A stretch of DNA of 33,460 nt from Hyphomicrobiales bacterium (GCA_947455645.1 CANGPA010000013.1:1-33460); one strand, 5' to 3'. Shown: positions 15,316 through 23,080, counted from the first letter of the stretch. A program made the numbers and translations. The notes: generated by a model from the letters alone, not told the origin.

Positions 15316-16467
15316 ATGATTTTGCCCATTCAACTTTATGCGCTGGCGCTTGGCACTTTTGCAGTCGGCACGACCGAATTCGTGATGATGGGCCTCTTGC
15401 CGTCGGTGGCAGCCGATTTGTCTATCTCCATTCCGATGACCGGTCTCTTGGTGACCGGCTATGCTTTGGGTGTCGTGGTTGGCGCGCCGATCATGACTTT
15501 GGGCACCACGCGCATTGATCGCAAAACTTTGCTGATCAGCCTGATGGCGTTGTTTGTATTGGGTAATGGGCTTGCTGCGCTTGCGCCCACTTACACATTT
15601 TTAATGCTCGGCCGTATCATTTCATCTCTGATGCATGGTGCGTTTTTTGGAGTCGGATCGGTTGTGGGCGCGGGCCTTGTGCCCAAAGAAAAACAGGCGC
15701 GTGCCATTGCGTTGATGTTTTCAGGCCTTGCGATCTCCAATATTATCGGTGTGCCTTTGGGCACCTATATCGGACAGATGTTTGGCTGGCGTGTGAGCTT
15801 CGGGCTGATCAGCGCGCTGGGTCTTTTGACGGCGTTGTTTCTCGCCAGCGCATTGAAGCCGCAAGCCGCCGATCCGTTGAGTGGTTTCAAGCAGGAACTC
15901 GCCGTCCTGAAACGGGCGCGTGTCTGGCTGGCGCTGGCGACAACCACATTCGGCTTTGGCGGCGTGTTTGTGGTGTGGACGTATATCGCGCCGATCCTTG
16001 AAACGGCGACGGGCCTGTCTCCTGCGGCGATTACGATTGTTTTGTTTATTTACGGTATTGGACTGACGCTCGGCAATGCCGTTGTAGCGCGCTGGGTTGA
16101 TCGCTCGCTCACACGCGCGCTAATCGGCATTCTCATCGCGCTTGCGGCGATCATGGCAGCGTTCAGCGTGACGATGGGATCGCCCCTTCTCGCAACGATC
16201 ACGATTTTCTTGTTGGGCTTTGCGGCTTTCGGCACCATTCCGCCATTGCAAATGGCCATTATGGCGGCGGCCGAGGGTGCGCCTAATCTGGCCTCTGCAC
16301 TCAACATCGCTGCGTTTAATTTGGGTAATGCTGGTGGCGCCTATCTTGGCGGGCGCATCATCGGCGCCGAACTCGCTTATCCCGCTTTGGCTCTTGTGGG
16401 GGCAGGCGTGAGTCTGATCGGCTTGGCCTTTGCGGTATTTGCCCGACGGGGTGTTGCGCGGGGGTGA
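15316..16467 (+). CDS. Major facilitator superfamily exporter (DHA1, AraJ/YdhP-like)
   Basis: The protein has 383 residues and about 12 transmembrane segments. The N-terminus ALALGTFAVGTTEFVMMGLLPSVAADL is the hallmark of the AraJ/YdhP/purine- and sugar-efflux branch of the drug:H+ antiporter-1 family. Motif-A-like GAPIMTLGTTRIDRKTLL follows the second segment, and LGTYIGQMFGWRVSFGLISALG is the motif C region. It exports small molecules by proton antiport; the substrate cannot be assigned. Start choice is open: ATG 15316 is given, but GGAG at 15310-15313 is ideally spaced for TTG 15322, which would give the family-typical N-terminus MPIQLYALALG. Well-marked terminators upstream make it an independent unit. 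Confidence 0.88.
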   Translation: MILPIQLYALALGTFAVGTTEFVMMGLLPSVAADLSISIPMTGLLVTGYALGVVVGAPIMTLGTTRIDRKTLLISLMALFVLGNGLAALAPTYTFLMLGRIISSLMHGAFFGVGSVVGAGLVPKEKQARAIALMFSGLAISNIIGVPLGTYIGQMFGWRVSFGLISALGLLTALFLASALKPQAADPLSGFKQELAVLKRARVWLALATTTFGFGGVFVVWTYIAPILETATGLSPAAITIVLFIYGIGLTLGNAVVARWVDRSLTRALIGILIALAAIMAAFSVTMGSPLLATITIFLLGFAAFGTIPPLQMAIMAAAEGAPNLASALNIAAFNLGNAGGAYLGGRIIGAELAYPALALVGAGVSLIGLAFAVFARRGVARG

Positions 16468-16512
16468 ACCGCGCCGCCTTTAACAAGTCTTTTTTGATAA
16501 GCGCGCGCTGTT

Positions 16513-16544
16513 AACAGAGAAACAGAGAAACAGAGAAACAGAGA
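16513..16544. repeat. Four perfect copies of an 8-bp tandem repeat
   Basis: AACAGAGA is repeated exactly four times head to tail (16513-16544) between the MFS exporter and the NADH dehydrogenase gene, 85 bases before the latter's start. Replication slippage could change copy number and so the spacing of upstream promoter elements. Confidence 0.95.
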
Positions 16545-16628
16545 ACGCATACCGAATTGAAATCGCGATTGGACATCTCACGCATGATTGTCCGTTATGG
16601 CGGCAAGATAAAACAGGGACGTTCGGCC

Positions 16629-17936
16629 ATGAAAACTCAAATTGTCGTTGTTGGCGGGGGTGCCGGCGGACTGGAACTGGTTCGCCGTTTGGGCGCAAAA
16701 TTTGGTCGCCACGGCTATGACATTATTCTGGTTGAGCGAAACCGCACCCATATCTGGAAGCCGTTGCTGCACGAAGTCGCCGCCGGGTCACTCGACGCCA
16801 ATCTGGATGAATTGGGATATCGCAGCCACGGCCACCGGTGGGGCTATCGTTTCTTTTATGGCAGTTTGGAGACGATTGACCGGGCTAATCGGCAGGTGGT
16901 GATTGCTCCCATTTTTGACGAAGACGGGCGGGAAGTCATCGCCCAACACCGGATCCGCTATGATTACCTCGTCTTGGCCTTCGGTGCGGTGTCAAATGAT
17001 TTTGGCATACAAGGTGTAAAAGACCATTGTCTGTTCTTGGAAGATCGCGCGCAAGCCGACCGGTTTCGGACGAAATTGCTCAATCAGTGCTTGAGAGTTT
17101 CGCGGACCTTGAGTGTCGATCCAAGCGCCGATGCAACCGTCAACATCGCCATTGTCGGCGGCGGCGCGACCGGCGTTGAATTGGCCGCCGAACTCTATAA
17201 TTCCGCTGGGGCTCTTCGTCATTACGGCCTTGAAGTGTTTGACGAGAGTCGCTTGAAGGTTACGCTCATTGAAGCGGGTCCTCGGATATTGCCTGCACTT
17301 CCCGAAAAGCTCGCAGCGTCGGCAAGGGCGGAACTCGAAGCGTTAGGCGTTGACGTGAGAACCAACACGCAAGTCAGCCGCGCCGAAGCAAGTGCTTTGG
17401 TGACGAATACGGGTGAGCATATTCAAGCGGATCTTATGTTATGGGCCGCCGGCGTTCGCGGGGCGAAAATACCGGGCGGGCTCGACGGTTTGGAGGTAAC
17501 ACCCACGAACCAGATCAAAGTGCGCGAGACGCTGCAAACCACCGTTGATGATCATATTTTTGCGATTGGCGATTGCTGCAGCTGCATCATTGCTGAAACC
17601 GGTAAGCCGGTCCCGCCGCGCGCCCAATCGGCAGCACAAATGTCGAAGACCGCTTTTCACAACATTGTGAGCCTCATCGCAAAGAAACCCTTGGAGGGCT
17701 TCGTCTATCGTGATCGTGGGTCACTCATTTCGCTCAGCCGGTTTTCAACGGTGGGCAGTCTTATGGGCAATCTCGTCGGCGGCCGCATGGCTATTGAAGG
17801 TTATATTGCGCGCCTCGCCTATATTTCGCTCTACCGGATGCATCTGATTGGCATCCATGGCTGGATCAAAGGCTTAATCCTGATCCTCATCGGTCACGTC
17901 AATCAAGTTGTGCGGCCCAAACTCAAACTGCACTGA
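16629..17936 (+). CDS. ndh: Type II NADH:quinone oxidoreductase-like flavoprotein
   Basis: This 435-residue FAD protein has the dinucleotide-binding motif VVVGGGAGGLELVRRL at the extreme N-terminus (FAD) and a second one, IAIVGGGATGVELAAEL, near residue 176 (NADH). It has a GxWAAGVRG-type segment and the FAD-binding FAIGDCCSC with PPRAQSAAQM after it. The C-terminus is hydrophobic/amphipathic (GHVNQVVRPK region), fitting peripheral attachment to the inner membrane. Type II enzymes pass electrons from NADH to quinone without pumping protons. ATG 16629 is used because the FAD motif starts four residues later; upstream in-frame starts (16557, 16584) would add sequence not seen in the family. Length matches the family (about 430). 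Sulfide:quinone reductase is less likely, as the redox cysteine pattern is absent. Confidence 0.88.
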   Translation: MKTQIVVVGGGAGGLELVRRLGAKFGRHGYDIILVERNRTHIWKPLLHEVAAGSLDANLDELGYRSHGHRWGYRFFYGSLETIDRANRQVVIAPIFDEDGREVIAQHRIRYDYLVLAFGAVSNDFGIQGVKDHCLFLEDRAQADRFRTKLLNQCLRVSRTLSVDPSADATVNIAIVGGGATGVELAAELYNSAGALRHYGLEVFDESRLKVTLIEAGPRILPALPEKLAASARAELEALGVDVRTNTQVSRAEASALVTNTGEHIQADLMLWAAGVRGAKIPGGLDGLEVTPTNQIKVRETLQTTVDDHIFAIGDCCSCIIAETGKPVPPRAQSAAQMSKTAFHNIVSLIAKKPLEGFVYRDRGSLISLSRFSTVGSLMGNLVGGRMAIEGYIARLAYISLYRMHLIGIHGWIKGLILILIGHVNQVVRPKLKLH

Positions 17937-18021
17937 TTTTGCTCTGCGTCAGTCGGCTCCGTCTGTGCCGCCGTCCTCAAAAGCAAGCAAGTGAGCGCAG
18001 AAACTATTCACAGTTTGTAGG

Positions 18022-18034
18022 GAAATGGCGCACC
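18022..18034. repeat. Left att-like direct repeat (copy of the tRNA-Arg 3' end)
   Basis: GAAATGGCGCACC here is identical to 23068-23080, where it spans the encoded CCA end and acceptor stem of tRNA-Arg. The two copies enclose the YHYH/HupE gene group. Similarity fades immediately afterwards, as expected for a short integration core. Confidence 0.6.
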
Positions 18035-18082
18035 GAAAGACATAAAGTCGATTTTTTCTGATCCATGTCTTCAAGTGCAGTT

Positions 18083-20407
18083 CTAATTTCCATAAGTAAA
18101 TTTATTCAAGATCTGACCGGTGCAAGATGAGCTGGCTGAATTAAAACAAGGAACGCTATTCACCAAGCCGATATAAGCGCCCTTCATCAAGATATGAAGC
18201 GTATAAGATATATTGCTCGACGTTGTACCCGTCATCGTATGGGCATGATAATGATAGCCGATACTGCTATGATTATGGCCACCAAAACTATCCAAAGTAT
18301 TATAACCAAGCATTGTGGAATAATCACTTAAATAGGCGCCGAACAAAGCGACGCCATCATAACCAAAGCCAATCAAAGGCGGATGGGTTTTTCCTGAATA
18401 ATCTGTGGCGTTGTAAATACCGAACGGCCAGGAGGATCGATAGGAATCCGCGTGACAATGGGGGCCGCCGCCACCTTGACCAACATGACAGCCATAGGGT
18501 GAAAGCTCAGAATAGGCTTGAGAAAAGCCTAATTGATTATTGTAGGCCGGGAAAGTGACTGCACCATTGACCAAGATTCCATTATCAGCCTTTGAGGCGT
18601 AGTTATAAACATCCTTGGATTGCGTGTTGGTAACGTCACTCCACAACGTGCCAATTGTATCCATGATGCTATTTTCGGTTACAGCCGAGGAGACCGTACC
18701 GTAATCTTTCATAGGAATGCGCAGCACTTTGTAGTCCAAATTGCTCAGTCGCGTACGGCACCAACCCGTACAACCGGACGCGCCGGGCGGGCTTGCAATA
18801 TCGATCAATCCATTGGGCGATGATTGGTTTTCATAGGTTACGATTACCATGAACGGATGATATACATTCGAACTGTCCCGCTCATTCGTGAACCAGACAT
18901 AAGGCACCATATTCTGTCCGGGCGTGCCATCGGTGATCGAGGCTGAAACCAAAGTATTCGCCAGAAGCGCTTTTCTGAAAGCCGCGTAAACACTGGTATC
19001 ATAGCGCAATTTGACGCCGGCCGATTTGATGGCCGCCAATTGCGTATTAGCCGCGGTTTCGGTTGATGTGTTGGTGCCGGGCGAGGCAACTTGGGTTTTA
19101 TAATTCGTTCCAAAGCGCTTATAAACGTCACCCGACGTGCCCTCAACATAGGAGGGAGCCGAGGTCGCACTATAGGTAAAGGGTGCCGCGGGGTCTATGC
19201 TATAAGATGTCGATAAAGGGTTAAAATCAGTTGGCAAAGTTACTGTTAAAGGCGCGTTAAACAAGTAGATCGGCGTAGCGCTTGAAACGCTTTTCACCAA
19301 TTTATAAACGCCGTTAGAATAATTGACATAATAGTCTGCGGCAGCGAATGATGAATCAGGTGTGTGTTTTTCAACGCAAGTAGTCGAACACGTATAGGTG
19401 TAGGAATAACGCTTTTTCGCGGTCAGATATTTTGTCGTGTTATTATAAGAAAATACAATATAGCCATAAAGTGTCCCGGATGCGTGGCCGAAATTATCTC
19501 TAAATTTTAATATATAAGAATTCGATGAATCGGCATCAATCGTCATATTCGGATGAAGTTGTGAGTCCAGCCTGAAATATGAATTGCTGCTCGGCGCGGC
19601 TCCTGACACTGTTGTCGAAGACAATGATTTTGAGGTACTTGAAACCGTATATGTTCCCGTTCCGCCGGATCCCGTTCCAAACGCGGTGATTGTTGCACTT
19701 GTGAAGGCATTGTCGTTGCTGGTTGTGATAACCGAACCAACATAAAGTGTTCCCTCGGTCACGGACGTTACCGTCAATGTTGTCCCGCTTAAGGATGCAA
19801 TACCGATGAAGCGATCCGAAATGGCATTCATCATTGCAGAAAGATAATTATTGTAAGTTGCGCTTGTATTTAGCGAACCGGATGTGACGCTATATCCCGT
19901 CGTCGAACTGTAGCTCGATCCGATCGATAAGTAGGCGGCGCTGGTTGAGGCGCTCGATACAGTTGAGAGTAGATACCGGTTACGGCTTGTAAAGCCCGTG
20001 GCGGCTGTCAAACTCGATGTGTAATAGCTCTTGGCCAAAATGGATGTGAAATTGGCGGGTGTGGAAACCGTTGTTGGCGTAACACTGACCGATGTCGAAG
20101 AGCTGCTTGTTGTATATCCAGTCGCCGATGCCGTGACCGAACAGCTATAGCTGCTTCCGTTCACTAAAGAGGTAACCGTGATTGGGCTTGAAGAGCCAGT
20201 ATTGGACTTCGTGATCGAGCCGGTAATACATTTGGCGGTGTATGACGTCGCCGACGAAACCGTGCTGAAGGAAATTGTTGCTTGGGAATCGCCGGATTGG
20301 CCCGTCGTGATCGTGGGTGTTGATAAGGTTGAGGCGGCAAATGACGGTAAGATTGTCCCAATGAGAGTGCCCATAAAAAGGAACAACAACTTAAAACAGC
20401 GGCCCAT
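18083..20407 (-). CDS. Secreted YHYH-domain protein with fibronectin-III-like N-terminus
   Basis: The protein has 774 residues. It has a signal peptide at 1-25 (MGRCF start, hydrophobic core, FAAS cleavage). Residues about 27-114 resemble a fibronectin type III repeat, with the ATISFSTVSSATSYTAKC and VTSLVNGSSYSCSVTASATG pattern. Residues about 202-270 form a GTTLTVTSV ... GTGSGGTGTYTVS module like those in phage tail and surface proteins. The C-terminal quarter is a YHYH domain: YGCHVGQGGGGPHCH, GFGYDGVALFGAY, and GGHNHSSIGYHYHAHT. The many His residues suggest metal binding in the envelope or outside the cell. ATG 20407 is preferred to GTG 20440 because the signal peptide begins there. Composition is Ser/Thr/Tyr-rich and AT-richer than its surroundings. 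No enzymatic function is assigned to this family that I know of. Confidence 0.82.
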   Translation of the reverse strand: MGRCFKLLFLFMGTLIGTILPSFAASTLSTPTITTGQSGDSQATISFSTVSSATSYTAKCITGSITKSNTGSSSPITVTSLVNGSSYSCSVTASATGYTTSSSSTSVSVTPTTVSTPANFTSILAKSYYTSSLTAATGFTSRNRYLLSTVSSASTSAAYLSIGSSYSSTTGYSVTSGSLNTSATYNNYLSAMMNAISDRFIGIASLSGTTLTVTSVTEGTLYVGSVITTSNDNAFTSATITAFGTGSGGTGTYTVSSTSKSLSSTTVSGAAPSSNSYFRLDSQLHPNMTIDADSSNSYILKFRDNFGHASGTLYGYIVFSYNNTTKYLTAKKRYSYTYTCSTTCVEKHTPDSSFAAADYYVNYSNGVYKLVKSVSSATPIYLFNAPLTVTLPTDFNPLSTSYSIDPAAPFTYSATSAPSYVEGTSGDVYKRFGTNYKTQVASPGTNTSTETAANTQLAAIKSAGVKLRYDTSVYAAFRKALLANTLVSASITDGTPGQNMVPYVWFTNERDSSNVYHPFMVIVTYENQSSPNGLIDIASPPGASGCTGWCRTRLSNLDYKVLRIPMKDYGTVSSAVTENSIMDTIGTLWSDVTNTQSKDVYNYASKADNGILVNGAVTFPAYNNQLGFSQAYSELSPYGCHVGQGGGGPHCHADSYRSSWPFGIYNATDYSGKTHPPLIGFGYDGVALFGAYLSDYSTMLGYNTLDSFGGHNHSSIGYHYHAHTMTGTTSSNISYTLHILMKGAYIGLVNSVPCFNSASSSCTGQILNKFTYGN

Positions 20408-20756
20408 ATAATCACTCAACCCCACATTACCGTTACACACAGCGCGCCCGCGAGTGAACCAAACTTTTATTGCTAAAGCTTTGCCAACTGGCTTGGTTTT
20501 GTCAAATCACCTGTACTTTGACGAAACTTGATGTCAAAAATAAAAAAACGGCAAGATAAGAATCAATATCTGAGATGATGTCTATGCAAGCTTCGTGTTT
20601 TGCAGAATGTTATTATTGATCTGGGATTGGTGCCCCATTTATATGACGGGGCGATTATCCAATCTCCGTCAAATTGGGATAAAGTATTGTGAGGGCGTTG
20701 TGTCTAAACGGGTTCACTTTTTCGTCGCTTCCGCAAATTCAATTTTGACTTTAAAT
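20408..20756. promoter_or_regulatory. AT-rich divergent control region of the islet, with evenly spaced half-sites
   Basis: This is 349 bases between the YHYH gene and the three-gene operon, notably AT-rich (22 of 60 bases are G/C in 20461-20520). GTCAAA (20501-20506), TTTGAC (20517-20522) and GTCAAA (20533-20538) alternate in orientation with exactly ten bases between neighbours, that is a 16-base period. They overlap -35-like sequences: TTGACA twice on the minus strand, and TTGACG (20518) with TAAAAA 17 bases on, on the plus strand. A further GTCAAA is at 20668. No convincing gene is seen here. Confidence 0.5.
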
Positions 20757-21329
20757 ATGTGTGACATCGTTTGTGGATTTTGGAAATTTGCCTTTTCGGC
20801 TTTGTTCTGGGCGGCCCTCCAGCAAACCGCCGTCGCCCATGACGCCACGCTTCGTATCAATCGTACCAATGCTGAGGATCTTGAACTAACCTTTTCATTG
20901 GACCTGATTACGACGTTGCAAGGAGCACTTGCGCCGCGCATTAATCCCATCCTCTTTCTTGGTCGCTATGCCCATATGCCGACCGCCGAATTCAATGACG
21001 AACTTGCCAGAGCCAAATCCATTATTGAAAACGAAATCCGTATTGAAGGAGCGGGAGGAAATGCCTTTGTTGTTCGATCTTGGCAATGGCCCGCCTCCGA
21101 AGAGATCCAAGCGCGTCTCAAGAAAACGGCCGAAGCGAGTCTCAGCGATCCCTCTGCCATAGGCCAATTGGCTATCCTTGCGCTGACAATGTCGGCGCAT
21201 TCAAAAACTGAAATTTCGCGCATTCATCTCAGCATCGGGCCGAGATTAAGGCCTATCTTGCTGGTTCGTCCAAATATCGAGCAATTCTGGATCGATGATC
21301 TTTCGCCCGATGTGATACTCGATTTTTGA
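20757..21329 (+). CDS. Secreted protein of unknown family, first gene of the HupE operon
   Basis: This 190-residue protein has a signal peptide: a short N-region (MCDIVCGFWK), a hydrophobic core, and TAVA just before HD at residues 28-29. The mature protein begins HDATLRINRT and is predicted mixed alpha/beta with two helical stretches (residues about 75-93 and 110-140). It ends FWIDDLSPDVILDF. I do not recognise the family. The same start-of-mature-protein pattern (AHD...hxhxRhxxxxLxhxh) occurs in the extracytoplasmic domain of the HupE-like protein encoded two genes on, so it may be a distant partner of that domain. ATG 20757 is chosen for the signal peptide; it lacks a good ribosome-binding site, and GTG 20699 with GAGGG upstream is an alternative. 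The next gene starts 12 bases after the stop. Confidence 0.65.
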   Translation: MCDIVCGFWKFAFSALFWAALQQTAVAHDATLRINRTNAEDLELTFSLDLITTLQGALAPRINPILFLGRYAHMPTAEFNDELARAKSIIENEIRIEGAGGNAFVVRSWQWPASEEIQARLKKTAEASLSDPSAIGQLAILALTMSAHSKTEISRIHLSIGPRLRPILLVRPNIEQFWIDDLSPDVILDF

Positions 21330-21341
21330 ACAAGGGGTGTT

Positions 21342-21800
21342 ATGTCCAAGTCGAACTCATCGCAAAAGCGTATCAAGCATTTTTGGCAGCGGGTTCTTTC
21401 GGAACCGATACTGCATTTTGTCGTGCTTGGTGGCATCGTCTTCGGCCTAGATAGCTATTTTTCCTATCAACGCGGTGATCAATTCACGGTCAAAGTTGAT
21501 CAGACGCAGCAAGACTTGCTTGGTGCGCTTTATAAAGTCGGACGCGGACATGATCCGGAGCCGCAAGAGTTGAACGAGTTGATTGCACGGTGGGTCGACG
21601 GCGAGATTTTATACCGCGAGGGTCTTGCTTTGGGGCTCGATCGGGGTGACCCGGGTATCCGGGAGAGGGTGATTTCAAACATCATCGGAATGATCAAATC
21701 GTCTTCTACAGAAAACGGGGACGACCCCGCTGTTATTCATAGTTGGTTAGATCATCGTCGTTCGGCCTATCATATCCTGATCGAGAGCCGTAAGCCATGA
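21342..21800 (+). CDS. Membrane-anchored SurA-N-like protein lacking the PPIase domain
   Basis: This 152-residue protein has a basic N-terminus and one hydrophobic segment (about 22-40, EPILHFVVLGGIVFGLDSYF). It continues with a helical region, ELIARWVDGEILYREGLALGLDRGDPGIRERV (about 77-110), which matches the chaperone-like N-terminal part of periplasmic peptidyl-prolyl isomerases of the PpiC/SurA type. The relatives I know continue for another 120-150 residues into a parvulin domain; here the protein stops after an SAYHILIESRKP tail. The stop codon overlaps the next start as ATGA (21797-21800), so the shortened end looks settled rather than freshly broken. A chaperone-like assembly factor for the neighbouring envelope proteins is plausible but inferred. 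Confidence 0.7.
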   Translation: MSKSNSSQKRIKHFWQRVLSEPILHFVVLGGIVFGLDSYFSYQRGDQFTVKVDQTQQDLLGALYKVGRGHDPEPQELNELIARWVDGEILYREGLALGLDRGDPGIRERVISNIIGMIKSSSTENGDDPAVIHSWLDHRRSAYHILIESRKP

Positions 21801-22768
21801 TCCGATCACTCAAGGATAGAATTGTTCTATTCATATTGACTTTCTTGGCAGCGATTGTGTTGCATGGCGGCGCGGTTTTGGCTCATGATATCGGTATCGT
21901 TGATCTAACGGTTCATGAATTGCGCGATGGTATTTTTACTTGGCGTTGGGATCGACCAACCAAGCCGCAACGGCCGGAACAGAGTCTGATGCTGCAATGG
22001 CCTGACGGGTGCCATGAAGAAAATACTTTGTTGAAATGTTCGCAAGGGCTTTCAGGCCAATTGAAGATCAAAGGTCTCGGCGACGATTATAGCGTCGTTA
22101 TTTTGCGAGTTTTTTGGCGTCAAGGCGAGCAAACCGTTCACAATCTGACTCGCATTGAACCGGACGTCATTCTCTTTGACGGACCGCATGATGCGCGCGA
22201 CATGACAACCGTCGGCCTGACCTATTTTCAACTTGGTATCGAACATATTCTGACAGGGCTTGATCATTTAAGCTTTGTCATTTCACTTTTATTACTCGTG
22301 GGATATCGGCGCCGTCTGATCTGGACCATTTCTGCATTCACCTTAGCTCATAGCCTGACTTTTATATCGAGTTCTTTGGGATGGTTGGTCCTTCGGTCTC
22401 CGCCTGTTGAAATCACGATTGCACTTTCCATTATGCTCGTCGCTTCCGAAGCCTTGAAGAAAAAAAAGACATTGACCAGCGAATGGCCGGCGCCCGTTGC
22501 CTTCGCCTTTGGTCTCATTCATGGGCTCGGTTTTGCAGGAGTTCTTAAAGAAATTGGCCTTCCGGAGGTTCATCTTTCAACCGCCTTGGTGACCTTTAAC
22601 CTTGGCGTTGAAGCGGGCCAGCTTTTAATACTGGCATCATCATGGATGATCGGCATGATGTTAGGCCCTGTGACGAAGCGCATCGCGCTTCGCCGTCCAT
22701 TTCTCTATTTCATCGGCGCTTTGGCAAGTTATTGGGCCTTCATGCGCCTGTTGCTTTTGGCGAACTAG
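21797..22768 (+). CDS. HupE/UreJ-family membrane protein
   Basis: The protein has 323 residues. A signal peptide/first hydrophobic segment ends with GGAVLA followed by HD at 30-31. Residues about 30-145 form an extracytoplasmic beta-rich domain (DLTVHELRDGIFTWRWDRP and onward). From about residue 150 there are six or seven transmembrane segments with the HupE/UreJ_2 motifs: GIEHILTGLDHLSF, FTLAHSLTF, EITIALSIM, FGLIHGLGFAG and FNLGVEAGQL. The His/Asp/Glu residues inside these segments are the likely metal path; HupE and UreJ relatives are linked to nickel or cobalt uptake, but this long type with an N-terminal domain has no settled substrate. It overlaps the upstream gene by four bases. No hydrogenase or urease gene is nearby. 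Confidence 0.85.
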   Translation: MIRSLKDRIVLFILTFLAAIVLHGGAVLAHDIGIVDLTVHELRDGIFTWRWDRPTKPQRPEQSLMLQWPDGCHEENTLLKCSQGLSGQLKIKGLGDDYSVVILRVFWRQGEQTVHNLTRIEPDVILFDGPHDARDMTTVGLTYFQLGIEHILTGLDHLSFVISLLLLVGYRRRLIWTISAFTLAHSLTFISSSLGWLVLRSPPVEITIALSIMLVASEALKKKKTLTSEWPAPVAFAFGLIHGLGFAGVLKEIGLPEVHLSTALVTFNLGVEAGQLLILASSWMIGMMLGPVTKRIALRRPFLYFIGALASYWAFMRLLLLAN

Positions 22769-23067
22769 ATTCAATTCTTCTTTTGGTGCCGCTAACATTG
22801 GCTCTTATGGAAATTTTTCTGTTCGGCAAAACAATCAAGGGCAACCGCCACGATCATGCCCCATGACAATACGGACCCTTTCCGGTCTGACGCCTGACGC
22901 ATTCGAAAATGGTGATATTCAGGCCCAGAAGGCCTATCTCTTTGCAATCATCTTAGTGATTGAGTTTGACCACCAAACAGTCCGGATAATTCGTGAAAAA
23001 TTCAGGCTTGCCGCACGGCTATTGCGGGCAAGCAACACCCATAAGGAAATCTTCCAGGTTTTGCGAA
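22769..23067. other. Gene-free stretch between the HupE-like gene and tRNA-Arg
   Basis: About 300 bases with no convincing coding region. Apart from the tRNA terminator hairpin at 22996-23033 I see no promoter, repeat or pseudogene. An open frame that runs from here through the tRNA is a chance frame. Confidence 0.6.
22996..23033 (-). terminator. Terminator downstream of tRNA-Arg
   Basis: GCTTGCCGCA (23006-23015) pairs with TGCGGGCAAGC (23023-23033) with one bulged base. On the minus strand CTGAATTTTT follows, about 40 bases beyond the tRNA 3' end. Confidence 0.7.
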
Positions 23068-23080
23068 GAAATGGCGCACC
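23068..23080. repeat. Right att-like direct repeat at the tRNA-Arg 3' end
   Basis: GAAATGGCGCACC, identical to 18022-18034. It covers the encoded CCA (23072-23074), the discriminator base and the outer acceptor stem of the tRNA, the usual integration position for tRNA-targeting elements. The islet lies on the 3' side of the tRNA, as expected. Confidence 0.6.

Noticed and set aside
18000-18060. Possible ndh terminator near the run of T residues at 18052
   Set aside because: Only a 3-bp stem can be drawn before the T-run; too weak to call.
18022-23080. Integrase or transposase gene expected for a tRNA-inserted element
   Set aside because: Read both strands of the islet; all substantial frames are explained by the four envelope genes, and no recombinase motif is seen.
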